64,000 bases of DNA, taken from CAZGKW01 sp964526295. Lineage in GTDB: Bacteria; Planctomycetota; Phycisphaerae; FEN-1346. The notes below the pieces were generated by a model. That model did not search any database. It worked only from the letters and a program-made list of their open reading frames with translations, and was not told where the DNA came from. Positions 55,274-63,742 of the stretch are shown here, one piece after another (within the stretch, counting starts at the first letter, position 1; each line of letters opens with the position of its first letter). Location: assembly GCA_964526295.1 (NCBI GenBank), contig CAZGKW010000015.1:1-64000 (forward strand), in the 5' to 3' direction. The position numbers and the translations under genes were made by a program.

Positions 55274-57052
55274 ATGGCTGACGACGACCTGAGGACTCCG
55301 GTGGCGGTGGAGGAACGGCCCTCGGACGCCGCTTCGACGGCGGGCCCCTCCCCGGCCAAGAAACGGATGGGCGACCTGCTGGTCCAGCGGGGCATCGTCT
55401 CGCCCCAGCAGTTGGAAGAGTGTCTGGCCCTCCAGAAGTCGAGCATGGGCGAGCGCCTGGGACAGGTCCTCATCCGCAAGGGCTACGCCAACGAAGACGA
55501 GGTCATGACGTGCCTGGCCGAGGAGTACGGCCTCCAGTTCGTGCACGTGCTCCAGCAGGAGGTGCCGCCCGGCGTCATGGAGCTCCTTCCGCTTGATTTC
55601 TGTCGGGCGAACAAGGTCATCGTCATCGGCACGGACGAGGAGACGGACGCCGTGACGGTGGCGACGGCGGACCCGGCGAACGTGTTCCTGATCGACGACA
55701 TCCGGCGGCGGGTGGGCCGGCCCGTCCGCCTGGCCGTCTCGACGGCCGCCGAGATCTCCAAGGCCCTGGAGGAGGTCCATGCCGGCGCCGAGGACTTCGA
55801 GCTGGACGAGCTGGTCGCCGACATGGCCGACGACGCCGTCGAGGTCATCGAGGACAACGACGACGACATCCCCGACCTGGCGAAGGTGGCGGGCGAGTCG
55901 CCGACCATCCGGCTGGCCAATTACCTCATCTGCAACGCCGTCAAGGAGGGGGCCAGCGACATCCACATTGAGCCCGGCGAGAAGCAGATGCGGGTCCGGT
56001 ACCGCATCGACGGGATCCTGTTCGAGGTGATGTCGCCTCCGCAGGCCATGCACGCCGCCCTCGTGTCGCGCCTCAAGATCATGGCCAACCTGGACATCTC
56101 GGAGCGTCGCCTCCCCCAGGACGGCCGCATCCGGGCCATCGTCCGCAACCGCTACGTCGACTTCCGCGTCAACACGCTTCCGACAACCCAGGGCGAGAAG
56201 ACCGTCATCCGGATCCTGGACAACCGGTCGATCCTGATCGGCCTGGAGAAGCTCGGCTTCGAATCCGACCACCTGGAGGTCTTCAAGGAACAGATCAGTC
56301 GTCCCAACGGGATCATCCTGGTCACCGGGCCGACCGGCTCGGGCAAGACGACGACGCTGTACTCGTCGCTGCTGACGGTCAACGGCAACGAGATGAACAT
56401 CTCGACCGTCGAGGACCCGGTGGAGTACTTCCTGGGGTTCGCCAACCAGGTGCACATCAAGGAACGCATCGGGTTCACGTTCGCCAGCGCCCTGAGGGCC
56501 CTGCTCCGCCAGGACCCGGACGTGATCATGGTGGGCGAGATCCGCGACGAGGAGACCGCCCGGATCAGCGTCCAGGCCGCCCTGACGGGCCACCTGGTCC
56601 TGTCGACGCTCCACACCAATGACGCCCCGTCGACCATCACCCGCCTGATCAACATCGGCATCGAGCCGTACCTGATCAGCGCGTCGCTGAACTGCGTCAT
56701 CGCCCAGCGTCTCGTCCGGCGAATCTGCGACAACTGCAAGACCTCCCTCCAGCCGTCCGACGAGATCCGCCAGGTCCTCGAGCGCAACGAGATCGACGTC
56801 GACCGACTCTACAAAGGCGAGGGCTGCGACAAGTGCCGCAACACCGGCTACAGCGGCCGGTGCGGCATCTACGAGGTGCTCGTCCTGGACGACCCGTTCC
56901 GCGACCTGGTGGCCTCCAACCCCAGCGTGACCGACCTGAGGCGGTACTGCCAGGAGCGGGGCATGGTCACGCTTCGCGACGACGGCATCCGTAAGCTGCG
57001 TCAAGGCGTTACGTCGATCGAGGAAGTCCTCCGAGTCACGATCGACCTCTGA
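55274..57052 (+). CDS. pilB: Type IV pilus / type II secretion assembly ATPase PilB (GspE)
   Basis: 592 residues from ATG 55274. N-terminal MshEN-type domain (MGDLLVQRGIVSPQQLEECL, RLGQVLIRKGYANEDEVMTCL), a possible cyclic-di-GMP binding module. The ATPase core has ASDIHIEPGEKQMRVRYRIDG, Walker A GPTGSGKTTTLYS, the Asp box ISTVEDPVEY, Walker B DVIMVGEIRDEETA and the His box LTGHLVLSTLHTNDA. A tetracysteine zinc motif is CDNCK...CDKCRNTGYSGRCG. Powers pilin assembly at the inner membrane. Confidence 0.95.
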   Translation: MADDDLRTPVAVEERPSDAASTAGPSPAKKRMGDLLVQRGIVSPQQLEECLALQKSSMGERLGQVLIRKGYANEDEVMTCLAEEYGLQFVHVLQQEVPPGVMELLPLDFCRANKVIVIGTDEETDAVTVATADPANVFLIDDIRRRVGRPVRLAVSTAAEISKALEEVHAGAEDFELDELVADMADDAVEVIEDNDDDIPDLAKVAGESPTIRLANYLICNAVKEGASDIHIEPGEKQMRVRYRIDGILFEVMSPPQAMHAALVSRLKIMANLDISERRLPQDGRIRAIVRNRYVDFRVNTLPTTQGEKTVIRILDNRSILIGLEKLGFESDHLEVFKEQISRPNGIILVTGPTGSGKTTTLYSSLLTVNGNEMNISTVEDPVEYFLGFANQVHIKERIGFTFASALRALLRQDPDVIMVGEIRDEETARISVQAALTGHLVLSTLHTNDAPSTITRLINIGIEPYLISASLNCVIAQRLVRRICDNCKTSLQPSDEIRQVLERNEIDVDRLYKGEGCDKCRNTGYSGRCGIYEVLVLDDPFRDLVASNPSVTDLRRYCQERGMVTLRDDGIRKLRQGVTSIEEVLRVTIDL

Positions 57053-57088
57053 CCGGGACGTCGGCGGTCCAAGGTGAAGGAGTCCACC

Positions 57089-58150
57089 GTGAGCCGGATC
57101 CTGTCGCTCCTGGAGAAGACGATCCAGCATGGGGCGAGCGACCTCCACGTGCTGTCGGGTCATCCGCCCCTGATTCGCGTCCACACGATCCTCGGGCCGG
57201 TCGAAGGCGAAGACGTCCTGACGGACGAAGAGACCCACGCCTTTGTTCAGGAGCTCCTGAACGAGAAGCAGTACGCCCGGCTCATCGAGCGGCGGGACGT
57301 CGACTTCTCGGCCTACCTGCCCCAGGGGCCCCGGTTCCGGGTCAACGCCCACTTTCAGCGGAACTCCGTCGCCCTGGCCTTCCGAGCGATCCCGGAGAAG
57401 GTGCCGGCCCTGTCCTCGCTCAACCTGCCGCCCGTCGTCGAGGATTTCGCGAACATCCCCACCGGCCTGGTGCTGGTGACCGGCGAGACCGGCAGCGGCA
57501 AGTCGACCACCCTGGCCTCCATGATCGACCACATGAACGACCAGTATCCGTACCACGTGATCACGCTCGAAGACCCCATCGAGTACAGCCTCCACTCCCA
57601 CAAGTGCGTCATCGAGCAGCGGGAGGTGGGCATCGACGTGGAGAACTTCCCGTCGGGCCTGCGGCACGCCCTTCGGCAGGACCCCGACGTCATCCTGATC
57701 GGCGAGATGCGAGACCTGGAGACCATCTCGACGGCCCTGACGGCCGCCGAGACCGGGCACGTCGTCCTCTCGACCCTCCACACCAACGACGCGGCCAGCA
57801 CGGTCGAGCGAATCGTGGACATCTTCCCGGCGGCCCAGCAGGTCCAGATCCGCTCGATGCTGGCCAACACGCTCCGCGGCGTGGTGTGCCAGCGGCTGTT
57901 CCCCCGGGTCGACCAGCCGGGCATGATCCCGGCGTGCGAGATCCTGGTCTCCACCCCCGCCGTCCGCAACTGCATCCGGGAGAACCGCGTCTACGAGATC
58001 CCCCAGATCATCGAGACGAACCGGGCCATCGGCATGCAGCTCTTCGACGAGTCGCTGAAGCGGCTCTACTTCAGCGGCTGCATCAGCCGCGACGATGCCC
58101 TGGGCAACGCCCGCAACCCCGACCAGCTCGAACGGGCCCTCAGTGCCTGA
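57089..58150 (+). CDS. pilT: Pilus retraction ATPase PilT
   Basis: 353 residues from GTG 57089, chosen because AAGGAG lies 6 bases upstream; GTG 57074 is an alternative. The start SRILSLLEKTIQHGASDLHVLSGHPPLIR is typical of PilT. Walker A is GETGSGKSTT, the Asp box ITLEDPIEY, Walker B DVILIGEMRDLET, His box ETGHVVLSTLHTNDA, and AVRNCIREN corresponds to the AIRNLIRE retraction motif. Its presence indicates a retractable type IV pilus rather than only a type II secreton. Confidence 0.93.
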   Translation: MSRILSLLEKTIQHGASDLHVLSGHPPLIRVHTILGPVEGEDVLTDEETHAFVQELLNEKQYARLIERRDVDFSAYLPQGPRFRVNAHFQRNSVALAFRAIPEKVPALSSLNLPPVVEDFANIPTGLVLVTGETGSGKSTTLASMIDHMNDQYPYHVITLEDPIEYSLHSHKCVIEQREVGIDVENFPSGLRHALRQDPDVILIGEMRDLETISTALTAAETGHVVLSTLHTNDAASTVERIVDIFPAAQQVQIRSMLANTLRGVVCQRLFPRVDQPGMIPACEILVSTPAVRNCIRENRVYEIPQIIETNRAIGMQLFDESLKRLYFSGCISRDDALGNARNPDQLERALSA

Positions 58151-58160
58151 CAGGTGTCCT

Positions 58161-59390
58161 ATGCCTACTTTTCAGTATCAGCTCAAACGTCCCGGCGGCC
58201 AGGTCGTCAGCGGCACCCTCCGGGCCGAGACGCTCGTCGCCGCGACCCAGCAGGTTCGCGGGATGGGCGGCGTCATCCTCGACGTGTTCCGCGTCGGCGA
58301 CGAGGAGGCCCGGGGCCAGGCCTCGGGACGGGGCCTCAACCTCCGGTTCGGCCAGCGCGTCGGCTCCAAGGACATCCTCTCGTTCACCAACCAGCTCGCC
58401 GTCATGGCCAAGGCCGGCATCGGCCTGACGAGCGCCCTGGAGGGCATCGGCGACCAGACCACGAACCCCAAGATGCAGGCGGTCGTCAACACGCTCAAAC
58501 GCGACGTCGAGGCCGGCCGCCAGTTCTCCGAGAGCCTCCAGCGCTTTCCGAAGGTCTTCTCCCTCCTGTACGTCAACATGGTAAAGGCCAGCGAGCTGTC
58601 GGGCTCCTTCGCCCACATGCTGGAGCGGATCTCCACGTACCTGGCGCAGCAGGTCGAGACGCGGCGGCAGGTCGTCGGGGCGATGATCTACCCCATCATC
58701 ATCGTCTGCATGGCCGTCCTGACGACCATCTTCATGCTGACGTTCGTCCTGCCCAGGTTCATGGTGCTGTTCCAGGGCAAGGAGCACATTCTGCCGCTGC
58801 CGACCAAGATGCTCATGGCCATGAGCGCTTCACTGTGCAACTGGTGGTTCCTGTACCTGATCGGGGGTGCAGGCGTAGGTGTCGGGGGCTACTTTCTCGT
58901 CCGGACCGACGGGGGGCGGACGTGGTGGGACGGCATGAAGCTGAAGCTGCCCCTCCTGTCTAGCCTCTGCCACGCCCTCTACCTGTCGCGGTCGCTGCGA
59001 ACGATGGGCGAGCTGGTCAGCGCCGGCGTGCCGATGCTCGACACCATCGCCATCACGGCCGACGTCTCCGGCAACATCCACTACAAGCGGGTGTGGAACC
59101 GGGTCCACGGGGCCGTCCGGAAGGGCCAGCGGATCGCCCCCACCCTGGCGCAGAGCCAACTGATCCCGAACAGCGTGGCCCAGATGATCGCCGCCGGCGA
59201 AGAGACCGGCTCGCTCTCGGAGATCCTCAACGACGTCAGCGAGTTCTACGAGAAGGCCCTCAAAAGCACCATCAAGTCCGTGACGGCGGCCATCGAGCCC
59301 CTCATGATCATCGTCATGGGTGGTATCGTGGCGTTCATCGCGGCGTCGATCCTGCTCCCGATCTTCAAGATGTCGCAGCTCGTCAAGTGA
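58161..59390 (+). CDS. pilC: Inner-membrane platform protein PilC (GspF)
   Basis: 409 residues from ATG 58161. Two T2SSF domains: FTNQLAVMAKAGIGLTSALEGIGDQT and LSRSLRTMGELVSAGVPMLDTIAITAD, with transmembrane helices at about 175-200, 225-250 and 380-402. GEETGSLSEILNDVSEFYEKALKSTIKSVTAAIEPLMI is the standard C-terminal signature. Last gene of the assembly-machine run; a hairpin follows 65 bases downstream. Confidence 0.93.
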   Translation: MPTFQYQLKRPGGQVVSGTLRAETLVAATQQVRGMGGVILDVFRVGDEEARGQASGRGLNLRFGQRVGSKDILSFTNQLAVMAKAGIGLTSALEGIGDQTTNPKMQAVVNTLKRDVEAGRQFSESLQRFPKVFSLLYVNMVKASELSGSFAHMLERISTYLAQQVETRRQVVGAMIYPIIIVCMAVLTTIFMLTFVLPRFMVLFQGKEHILPLPTKMLMAMSASLCNWWFLYLIGGAGVGVGGYFLVRTDGGRTWWDGMKLKLPLLSSLCHALYLSRSLRTMGELVSAGVPMLDTIAITADVSGNIHYKRVWNRVHGAVRKGQRIAPTLAQSQLIPNSVAQMIAAGEETGSLSEILNDVSEFYEKALKSTIKSVTAAIEPLMIIVMGGIVAFIAASILLPIFKMSQLVK

Positions 59391-59454
59391 TCCGTGCCCG
59401 ACCTGCCCGGCCCTGCCCGGCCACGACGCCGGGGAGGCATGCGGCGGCAAGCGA

Positions 59455-59482
59455 GAGGGCGGCCCCGAGGGGTGCCGCCCTC
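59455..59482. terminator. Perfect 9-bp GC hairpin after pilC
   Basis: GAGGGCGGC (59455-59463) pairs with GCCGCCCTC (59474-59482) around a 10-base loop. No T-tract. The 364-base gap 59391-59754 also holds the promoter at 59679-59706 and no supported gene. Confidence 0.5.
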
Positions 59483-59678
59483 CTGTATGCGCGAAGATGG
59501 GGTGTCTGGGGAAAATCGAGGGGTTTTGCGAGGCGCCTCCGGCCGAACCGACCGAATCGGGGGCGGAAGCCGGAACGACTCGCCGCGAACGAATGGCCCT
59601 AAACCCCGCTACGACAAGCATTTACGTCCTGTTTGCCGGCGCCAGCTGGAACCGTCATCCCCTCGTGTGAAACGCCGT

Positions 59679-59706
59679 TTGACCGGTCTCCTGCCGCGCA
59701 TAGGCT
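59679..59706 (+). promoter_or_regulatory. Candidate promoter of the pseudopilin operon
   Basis: TTGACC (59679-59684), a 16-base spacer, TAGGCT (59701-59706), 49 bases before ATG 59755. Confidence 0.45.
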
Positions 59707-59754
59707 TTCCTTTGGCGAAGGTCCTCAAGTGAGCCGCAGTCAGATAGGACGACC

Positions 59755-60231
59755 ATGAGCACGAAGCCCGCGAATCCATCGGCCCGCCGCGGCGGTCGAC
59801 GCCGCCGGGGGTTCACCCTGGCCGAGGTCCTCATCTCCTCGGCCATCCTCTCGCTCGTCTTCGTGGCCCTGCTGGCAGCGTTCGGCCACGGGTCGCTGGT
59901 CGTGCAGCGCGGCGAGGAGGTGACCGTGGCCACGTTTCTGGCCGAAGAGGTCCGCGACATGGCCATCCAGATGGACTTCTCCGATATCTTCCTGCTCCAC
60001 CAGGAGACCTTCGATCCGGCCATCCTGAGCACCGGCGAGAGCCAGAGCCGCACCGAGTACGCCCAATCGGTCGTCGTGATGCCCCTGGATAGCGCGACGC
60101 TCGCACTGACCAGCCCGATGACGGCCGACGCCGCCCTGCTCGCCGTGACGGTGACCTGCCGGGGGGAGCCGGTCGTGACGCAGTTCTTCCACGTGTTCGA
60201 CCTGTCGGGCGTCCAGTACGTGGAGGAATGA
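59755..60231 (+). CDS. Minor pseudopilin (prepilin-type N-terminal cleavage/methylation protein)
   Basis: 158 residues. A basic leader (MSTKPANPSARRGGRRRRG) ends at the prepilin peptidase site G|FTLAEV with the conserved Glu+5, followed by the hydrophobic helix LISSAILSLVFVALLAAFGHG. The globular part lacks the long insert of the paralogues further on. It resembles PilV/GspI-like minor pilins. First gene after the promoter at 59679, presumably leading the pseudopilin operon. Confidence 0.85.
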   Translation: MSTKPANPSARRGGRRRRGFTLAEVLISSAILSLVFVALLAAFGHGSLVVQRGEEVTVATFLAEEVRDMAIQMDFSDIFLLHQETFDPAILSTGESQSRTEYAQSVVVMPLDSATLALTSPMTADAALLAVTVTCRGEPVVTQFFHVFDLSGVQYVEE

Positions 60232-60283
60232 CCTAACCGTTGCCGCGGGCCCGTCTCCGGTCCGGGGCCGAGGGGTGCAAGCC

Positions 60284-61645
60284 ATGCGTAGGACACGTTC
60301 GAATCGACGGTTCGCAAGCCAGGGCACTGCCCTGCTGGTGACGCTCATCTTTATGGCCGTCTTCGCCTGCCTGGCGGTGGCGGTGGCCGTCGTCGCCGAC
60401 ATGAACATGATGGTGTCGCGGAACCGGATGCACAGCCGCCAGGCGGAGGCGTTCGCCGAGACCGGCCTGCACCTGGTCCAGATGCACCTGAGCGGCACCG
60501 CCGTCTCGGGCACCGACAGCGTCGCGGACCTCCACGAGGCGATTGCGACCCACCTCGACCCGATCTGGGCCCAGCTCTCGGGCGAGGCCGACGGCGCGTT
60601 CTTCGACGAAACCGAGGTCCTTCTCTCCACCGTCGAGTCGGAGGTCGGCGACCTTGGCACCGGCCAGATCGAGCTTCGGATCACGGCCGACCGGGGAGCC
60701 ACCGAATCGCCCGACATCACCATCGCCAGCACCGGCCGCTTCGGCAACGCCGAACGGACCGCGTACTACACGTTCACCGCCCTGCCGGGCATGTCGATCC
60801 TCGGGAAGTACGGCATCGCCAGCAAGTCGGCCATCAAGATGAAGGGCAACCCCGGGGTCATCGGGGTCAACCGGACGGAGGAAGGCAGCGTCGTCTCGGC
60901 CACCGAGATCACCCTCGAAGCCATCGACCTCCAGGGCCATGTCAACATCACCGGCGACGTCGCCGTCACCAACCCGGAGGCTACGATCACCACCAAAGGC
61001 AACGTCAACATCGGCGGGGACGAGGTCTACGGCGCCGCCGAACCCCAATGGCCCGAGGTCGACACGGGCATCTTCGAGCCCTTTGCCACCAACATCTACA
61101 CCGGCAACGAGGGCAATGTCCTGACGAACATTCGCATTCCGGCCGGCACCAACCCGACGTTCAACTCCGACATGCAGCTCAAGGGCGTCATCTACATCGA
61201 ATCGCCCAACCAGGTCAAGTTCAACGGCAACTGCGATGTCCAGGGCGTCATCGTGTGCGAAAAACCGGCCACCGAGAACTACGACGCCAACACGCTCAGT
61301 TTCGCCGGCACGTGCGACGCCCAGGGCGTGGAGTCCCTGCCCGATACCGAGGAGTGGGCCGCACTCAGACAGCTTAAGGGCAGCTTTATCCTGGCCGAAG
61401 GGTGGAACCTCAACTTCACCGGCAACTTCGGCATGGTCAACGGCTACATCGTTGGAAGCAAGTTCAGCTTCTCCGGCAACGCGGGCGGCACCGTCCGGGG
61501 TGGCATCATCAACGTCTCAGATTCCTTCTTCGAGGTGGACGGCAACGTCGAGATCCTCATCGACAAGGACAACGCCGAGAAGAACCCCGCGGGCCTCATC
61601 AACAAGTACTTCCTGGTCTGCGTCGAAGGGTCGTACCACGAGTAG
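60284..61645 (+). CDS. PilX-like pilus assembly protein with a repetitive beta-type domain
   Basis: 453 residues from ATG 60284 (GAGGGG upstream; a GTG 9 bases earlier is an alternative). A PilX-type N-terminus (QGTALLVTLIFMAVFACLAVAVAVVADMNMM then the NRMHSRQAEAFAETGLHLVQMHL helix) lacks a prepilin Gly-Phe site. Residues about 195-430 are rich in short Gly/Asn turns and strands (GHVNITGDVAVT, TTKGNVNIGGDEVYG, LNFTGNFGMVNGYIVGSKFSFSGNAGG), suggesting a right-handed beta-helix or polymer-forming fold. Likely a large minor component of the pilus or pseudopilus tip. Confidence 0.7.
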   Translation: MRRTRSNRRFASQGTALLVTLIFMAVFACLAVAVAVVADMNMMVSRNRMHSRQAEAFAETGLHLVQMHLSGTAVSGTDSVADLHEAIATHLDPIWAQLSGEADGAFFDETEVLLSTVESEVGDLGTGQIELRITADRGATESPDITIASTGRFGNAERTAYYTFTALPGMSILGKYGIASKSAIKMKGNPGVIGVNRTEEGSVVSATEITLEAIDLQGHVNITGDVAVTNPEATITTKGNVNIGGDEVYGAAEPQWPEVDTGIFEPFATNIYTGNEGNVLTNIRIPAGTNPTFNSDMQLKGVIYIESPNQVKFNGNCDVQGVIVCEKPATENYDANTLSFAGTCDAQGVESLPDTEEWAALRQLKGSFILAEGWNLNFTGNFGMVNGYIVGSKFSFSGNAGGTVRGGIINVSDSFFEVDGNVEILIDKDNAEKNPAGLINKYFLVCVEGSYHE

Positions 61646-61656
61646 AGGTGTACGCG

Positions 61657-62649
61657 ATGGCTCCACGGCGACGAAGAGCGTGCGGGTTCACGCTGGTCGA
61701 GATGATCATCGGCTTGAGTCTGACGGCCGTCATTCTGGCGGCCGTGGCGACCGCTATGCACGCAGCGCGGGAGAGCCACGACTACAACGCCGAGAAGTCC
61801 GACCTGGTGGCCTGCGCCCGAGGGGTACTCGACCGCATCGTCGACGACGTCCGCCACGCCGAGTCGACCGCCGTCTCCGAGGCCGGCGACGCCGTCAACG
61901 TCCTGGTGGTCAAGCCGGGCGGGGACCGGATCTGGCGCCAGTACCGTCGACAGTGGGACAGCCAGGCCAGGAACTACGTGCTGCTGGTCTACGAGGACGC
62001 CACGGGCATCCCCTTCCCGCCCACCCAACCGGAACAGGGCACGCCGTCGGAGACCCTGGCCCGGAACGTCACGAACTTCAACGTTGTCCCGCACATGACC
62101 TCGCCGCAAAGCCACGTGGAACAGCTTTATTTTCACATTGTGGCCACCTGTGGCGAGAATGCGGGCAACGAGTACATCATGCCTATGAAGGAAGGCGTCT
62201 ACGTCCTGAAGCTTTCCGAGACCCAGTTCAACGAGGTGGGGCCCGTCGATGGCGTGGACATCCTGGAACCCCGACCACGCTACCAAGCCGACGATACCCC
62301 CAATGTCTACTGGCTCTGCATGGAGGACGCCCAGGCCCCGGCCGTCGCGTTGTCGGGGGCCGACTGGGACTTTGAGGACCTCATGGTCCGGGTCACCGAG
62401 TACTCCAACGAGGTCGAATTCGAGGTTCACTGGGGCACCGGCTCCTATACCCGTGACATCATGGCACCGGACGGCTCGATCCTGTATCCCTGCGTCGGCG
62501 GGACGCACACCTACACGTACACCCCCCCGTTCGGCGTGGACTGCGACGGCGTGCGGGTCGACCTGGAACTGGAGAACGACGGTGTGGCCGCCGGCGCGTC
62601 GACCACGGCGACTCAGCGGCGCCACGCCTTCCGGCTCAACAAGGACTAG
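61657..62649 (+). CDS. Tandem pseudopilin paralogue 1
   Basis: 330 residues from ATG 61657 (GAGGTG upstream). Leader MAPRRRRACG, cleavage site G|FTLVEM, helix IIGLSLTAVILAAVATAMHAA. It then shares a conserved head with the next two genes (SDLVACARGVLDRIVDDVRHAE, SEAGDAVNVLVVKPGGDRIWRQYRR). The body is about 270 residues, large for a minor pilin, with a C-terminal beta region (DWDFEDLMVRVTEYSNEVEF) and the TTATQRRHAF ending. Confidence 0.82.
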   Translation: MAPRRRRACGFTLVEMIIGLSLTAVILAAVATAMHAARESHDYNAEKSDLVACARGVLDRIVDDVRHAESTAVSEAGDAVNVLVVKPGGDRIWRQYRRQWDSQARNYVLLVYEDATGIPFPPTQPEQGTPSETLARNVTNFNVVPHMTSPQSHVEQLYFHIVATCGENAGNEYIMPMKEGVYVLKLSETQFNEVGPVDGVDILEPRPRYQADDTPNVYWLCMEDAQAPAVALSGADWDFEDLMVRVTEYSNEVEFEVHWGTGSYTRDIMAPDGSILYPCVGGTHTYTYTPPFGVDCDGVRVDLELENDGVAAGASTTATQRRHAFRLNKD

Positions 62650-62691
62650 GAGAGAGGCGGCCCCGAGACACGCTCACGGGGGAGAAAGCCC

Positions 62692-63669
62692 ATGATCACA
62701 CGCCGCAGCCCCGTGAACGGCCTGACCCTGGTCGAGATCATAGTCGGCCTGTCGCTGACGGCCGTCCTTATGGCGGCCGTCGTCATGGCCATGCACGCCG
62801 CCTCGGTCAGCCACTTCTCGACGAGCTGCAAGAGCGAACTGGTGGCGCAGGCCAGGGGGCTCCTGGACCGGGTAACGGCCGACATCCATCACGCCGAGGT
62901 GACGCTGGTCGCCGAGACGGGCGACGCCGTCAACATCCAGGTGGTCAAGCCCGGCGGGAACCGCGTCTGGCGCCAATACCGCCGGACCTGGGACGAGCAG
63001 GAGGGCGGATGGGTCGTCAAGCTGTACCAGTCATACGAAGCGATTCCCCTGCCGCCCTATACGCCGGCGGCGGACGTCCCCAGCGAGGTCCTCGCCCGCA
63101 ACTGCAAGGTCTTCAACGTCCAGACCCTGGTTACCTCGACCCGAAGTGTCGCTGAGACCCTTTACTGCCGGGTCACCACGTGCGACCCTGCCCCGGAGGG
63201 ACAATACATCATCCCCTTCAAGAAGGGACCGTACGTCCTGAAGCTCTCTCAGACCCAGTTCGACGAGATCGGCCTCCAGGAGGGCGTCGACCAGCCGATC
63301 GACCCGCGGGTCCGGTACGAGGAGGACGAAAACCCCAACACCTACTGGCTCGGCATCGAGGACTGCCAGTCGCCCAGCACCTACTACGAGCCCTGGGCCG
63401 ACTGGGACTTCGAAGACGTCCTCGTCAAGGTCACCGAAACCCCGAACAGCGTCGACCTGGAGGTCTACTCCGGCACCGGCGGCTACCGGTGGGACATCCT
63501 GGGGCCCGACGGGACCGTCCTGTGGGAGGACCTCTCCGGGGCCAACAGCTACAGCTACGTCCCCTACGTCGTCGACGCCGACACGGTCCGCATCGAGCTG
63601 GAACTCGAAGACAACGGATTCACCGCGGGTGCGACGACCACGGCGACGCAGAGACGACACGTGTTCTGA
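62692..63669 (+). CDS. Tandem pseudopilin paralogue 2
   Basis: 325 residues. Leader MITRRSPVNG, cleavage site G|LTLVEI (Leu instead of Phe at +1), helix IVGLSLTAVLMAAVVMAMHAA. It follows paralogue 1 collinearly: SELVAQARGLLDRVTADIHHAE, ETGDAVNIQVVKPGGNRVWRQYRR, FKKGPYVLKLSQTQFDEIG, DWDFEDVLVKVTETPNSVDLEVYSG, ending TTATQRRHVF. Two near-matching full-length copies side by side indicate recent tandem duplication. Confidence 0.82.
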   Translation: MITRRSPVNGLTLVEIIVGLSLTAVLMAAVVMAMHAASVSHFSTSCKSELVAQARGLLDRVTADIHHAEVTLVAETGDAVNIQVVKPGGNRVWRQYRRTWDEQEGGWVVKLYQSYEAIPLPPYTPAADVPSEVLARNCKVFNVQTLVTSTRSVAETLYCRVTTCDPAPEGQYIIPFKKGPYVLKLSQTQFDEIGLQEGVDQPIDPRVRYEEDENPNTYWLGIEDCQSPSTYYEPWADWDFEDVLVKVTETPNSVDLEVYSGTGGYRWDILGPDGTVLWEDLSGANSYSYVPYVVDADTVRIELELEDNGFTAGATTTATQRRHVF

Positions 63670-63742
63670 ACCTGAGGCGCGGCCAGTGAACTCGCCCGAC
63701 CGGGCGCCGTCCGGCCGCGCACCATGATACGGAGAAACGCCC

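Noticed and set aside
55223..57781. 852-codon open frame antisense to pilB and pilT
   Set aside because: Composition (Val/Asp/Arg/His-rich, no motifs) fits an antisense shadow. The sense strand encodes textbook Walker A/B, Asp and His boxes.
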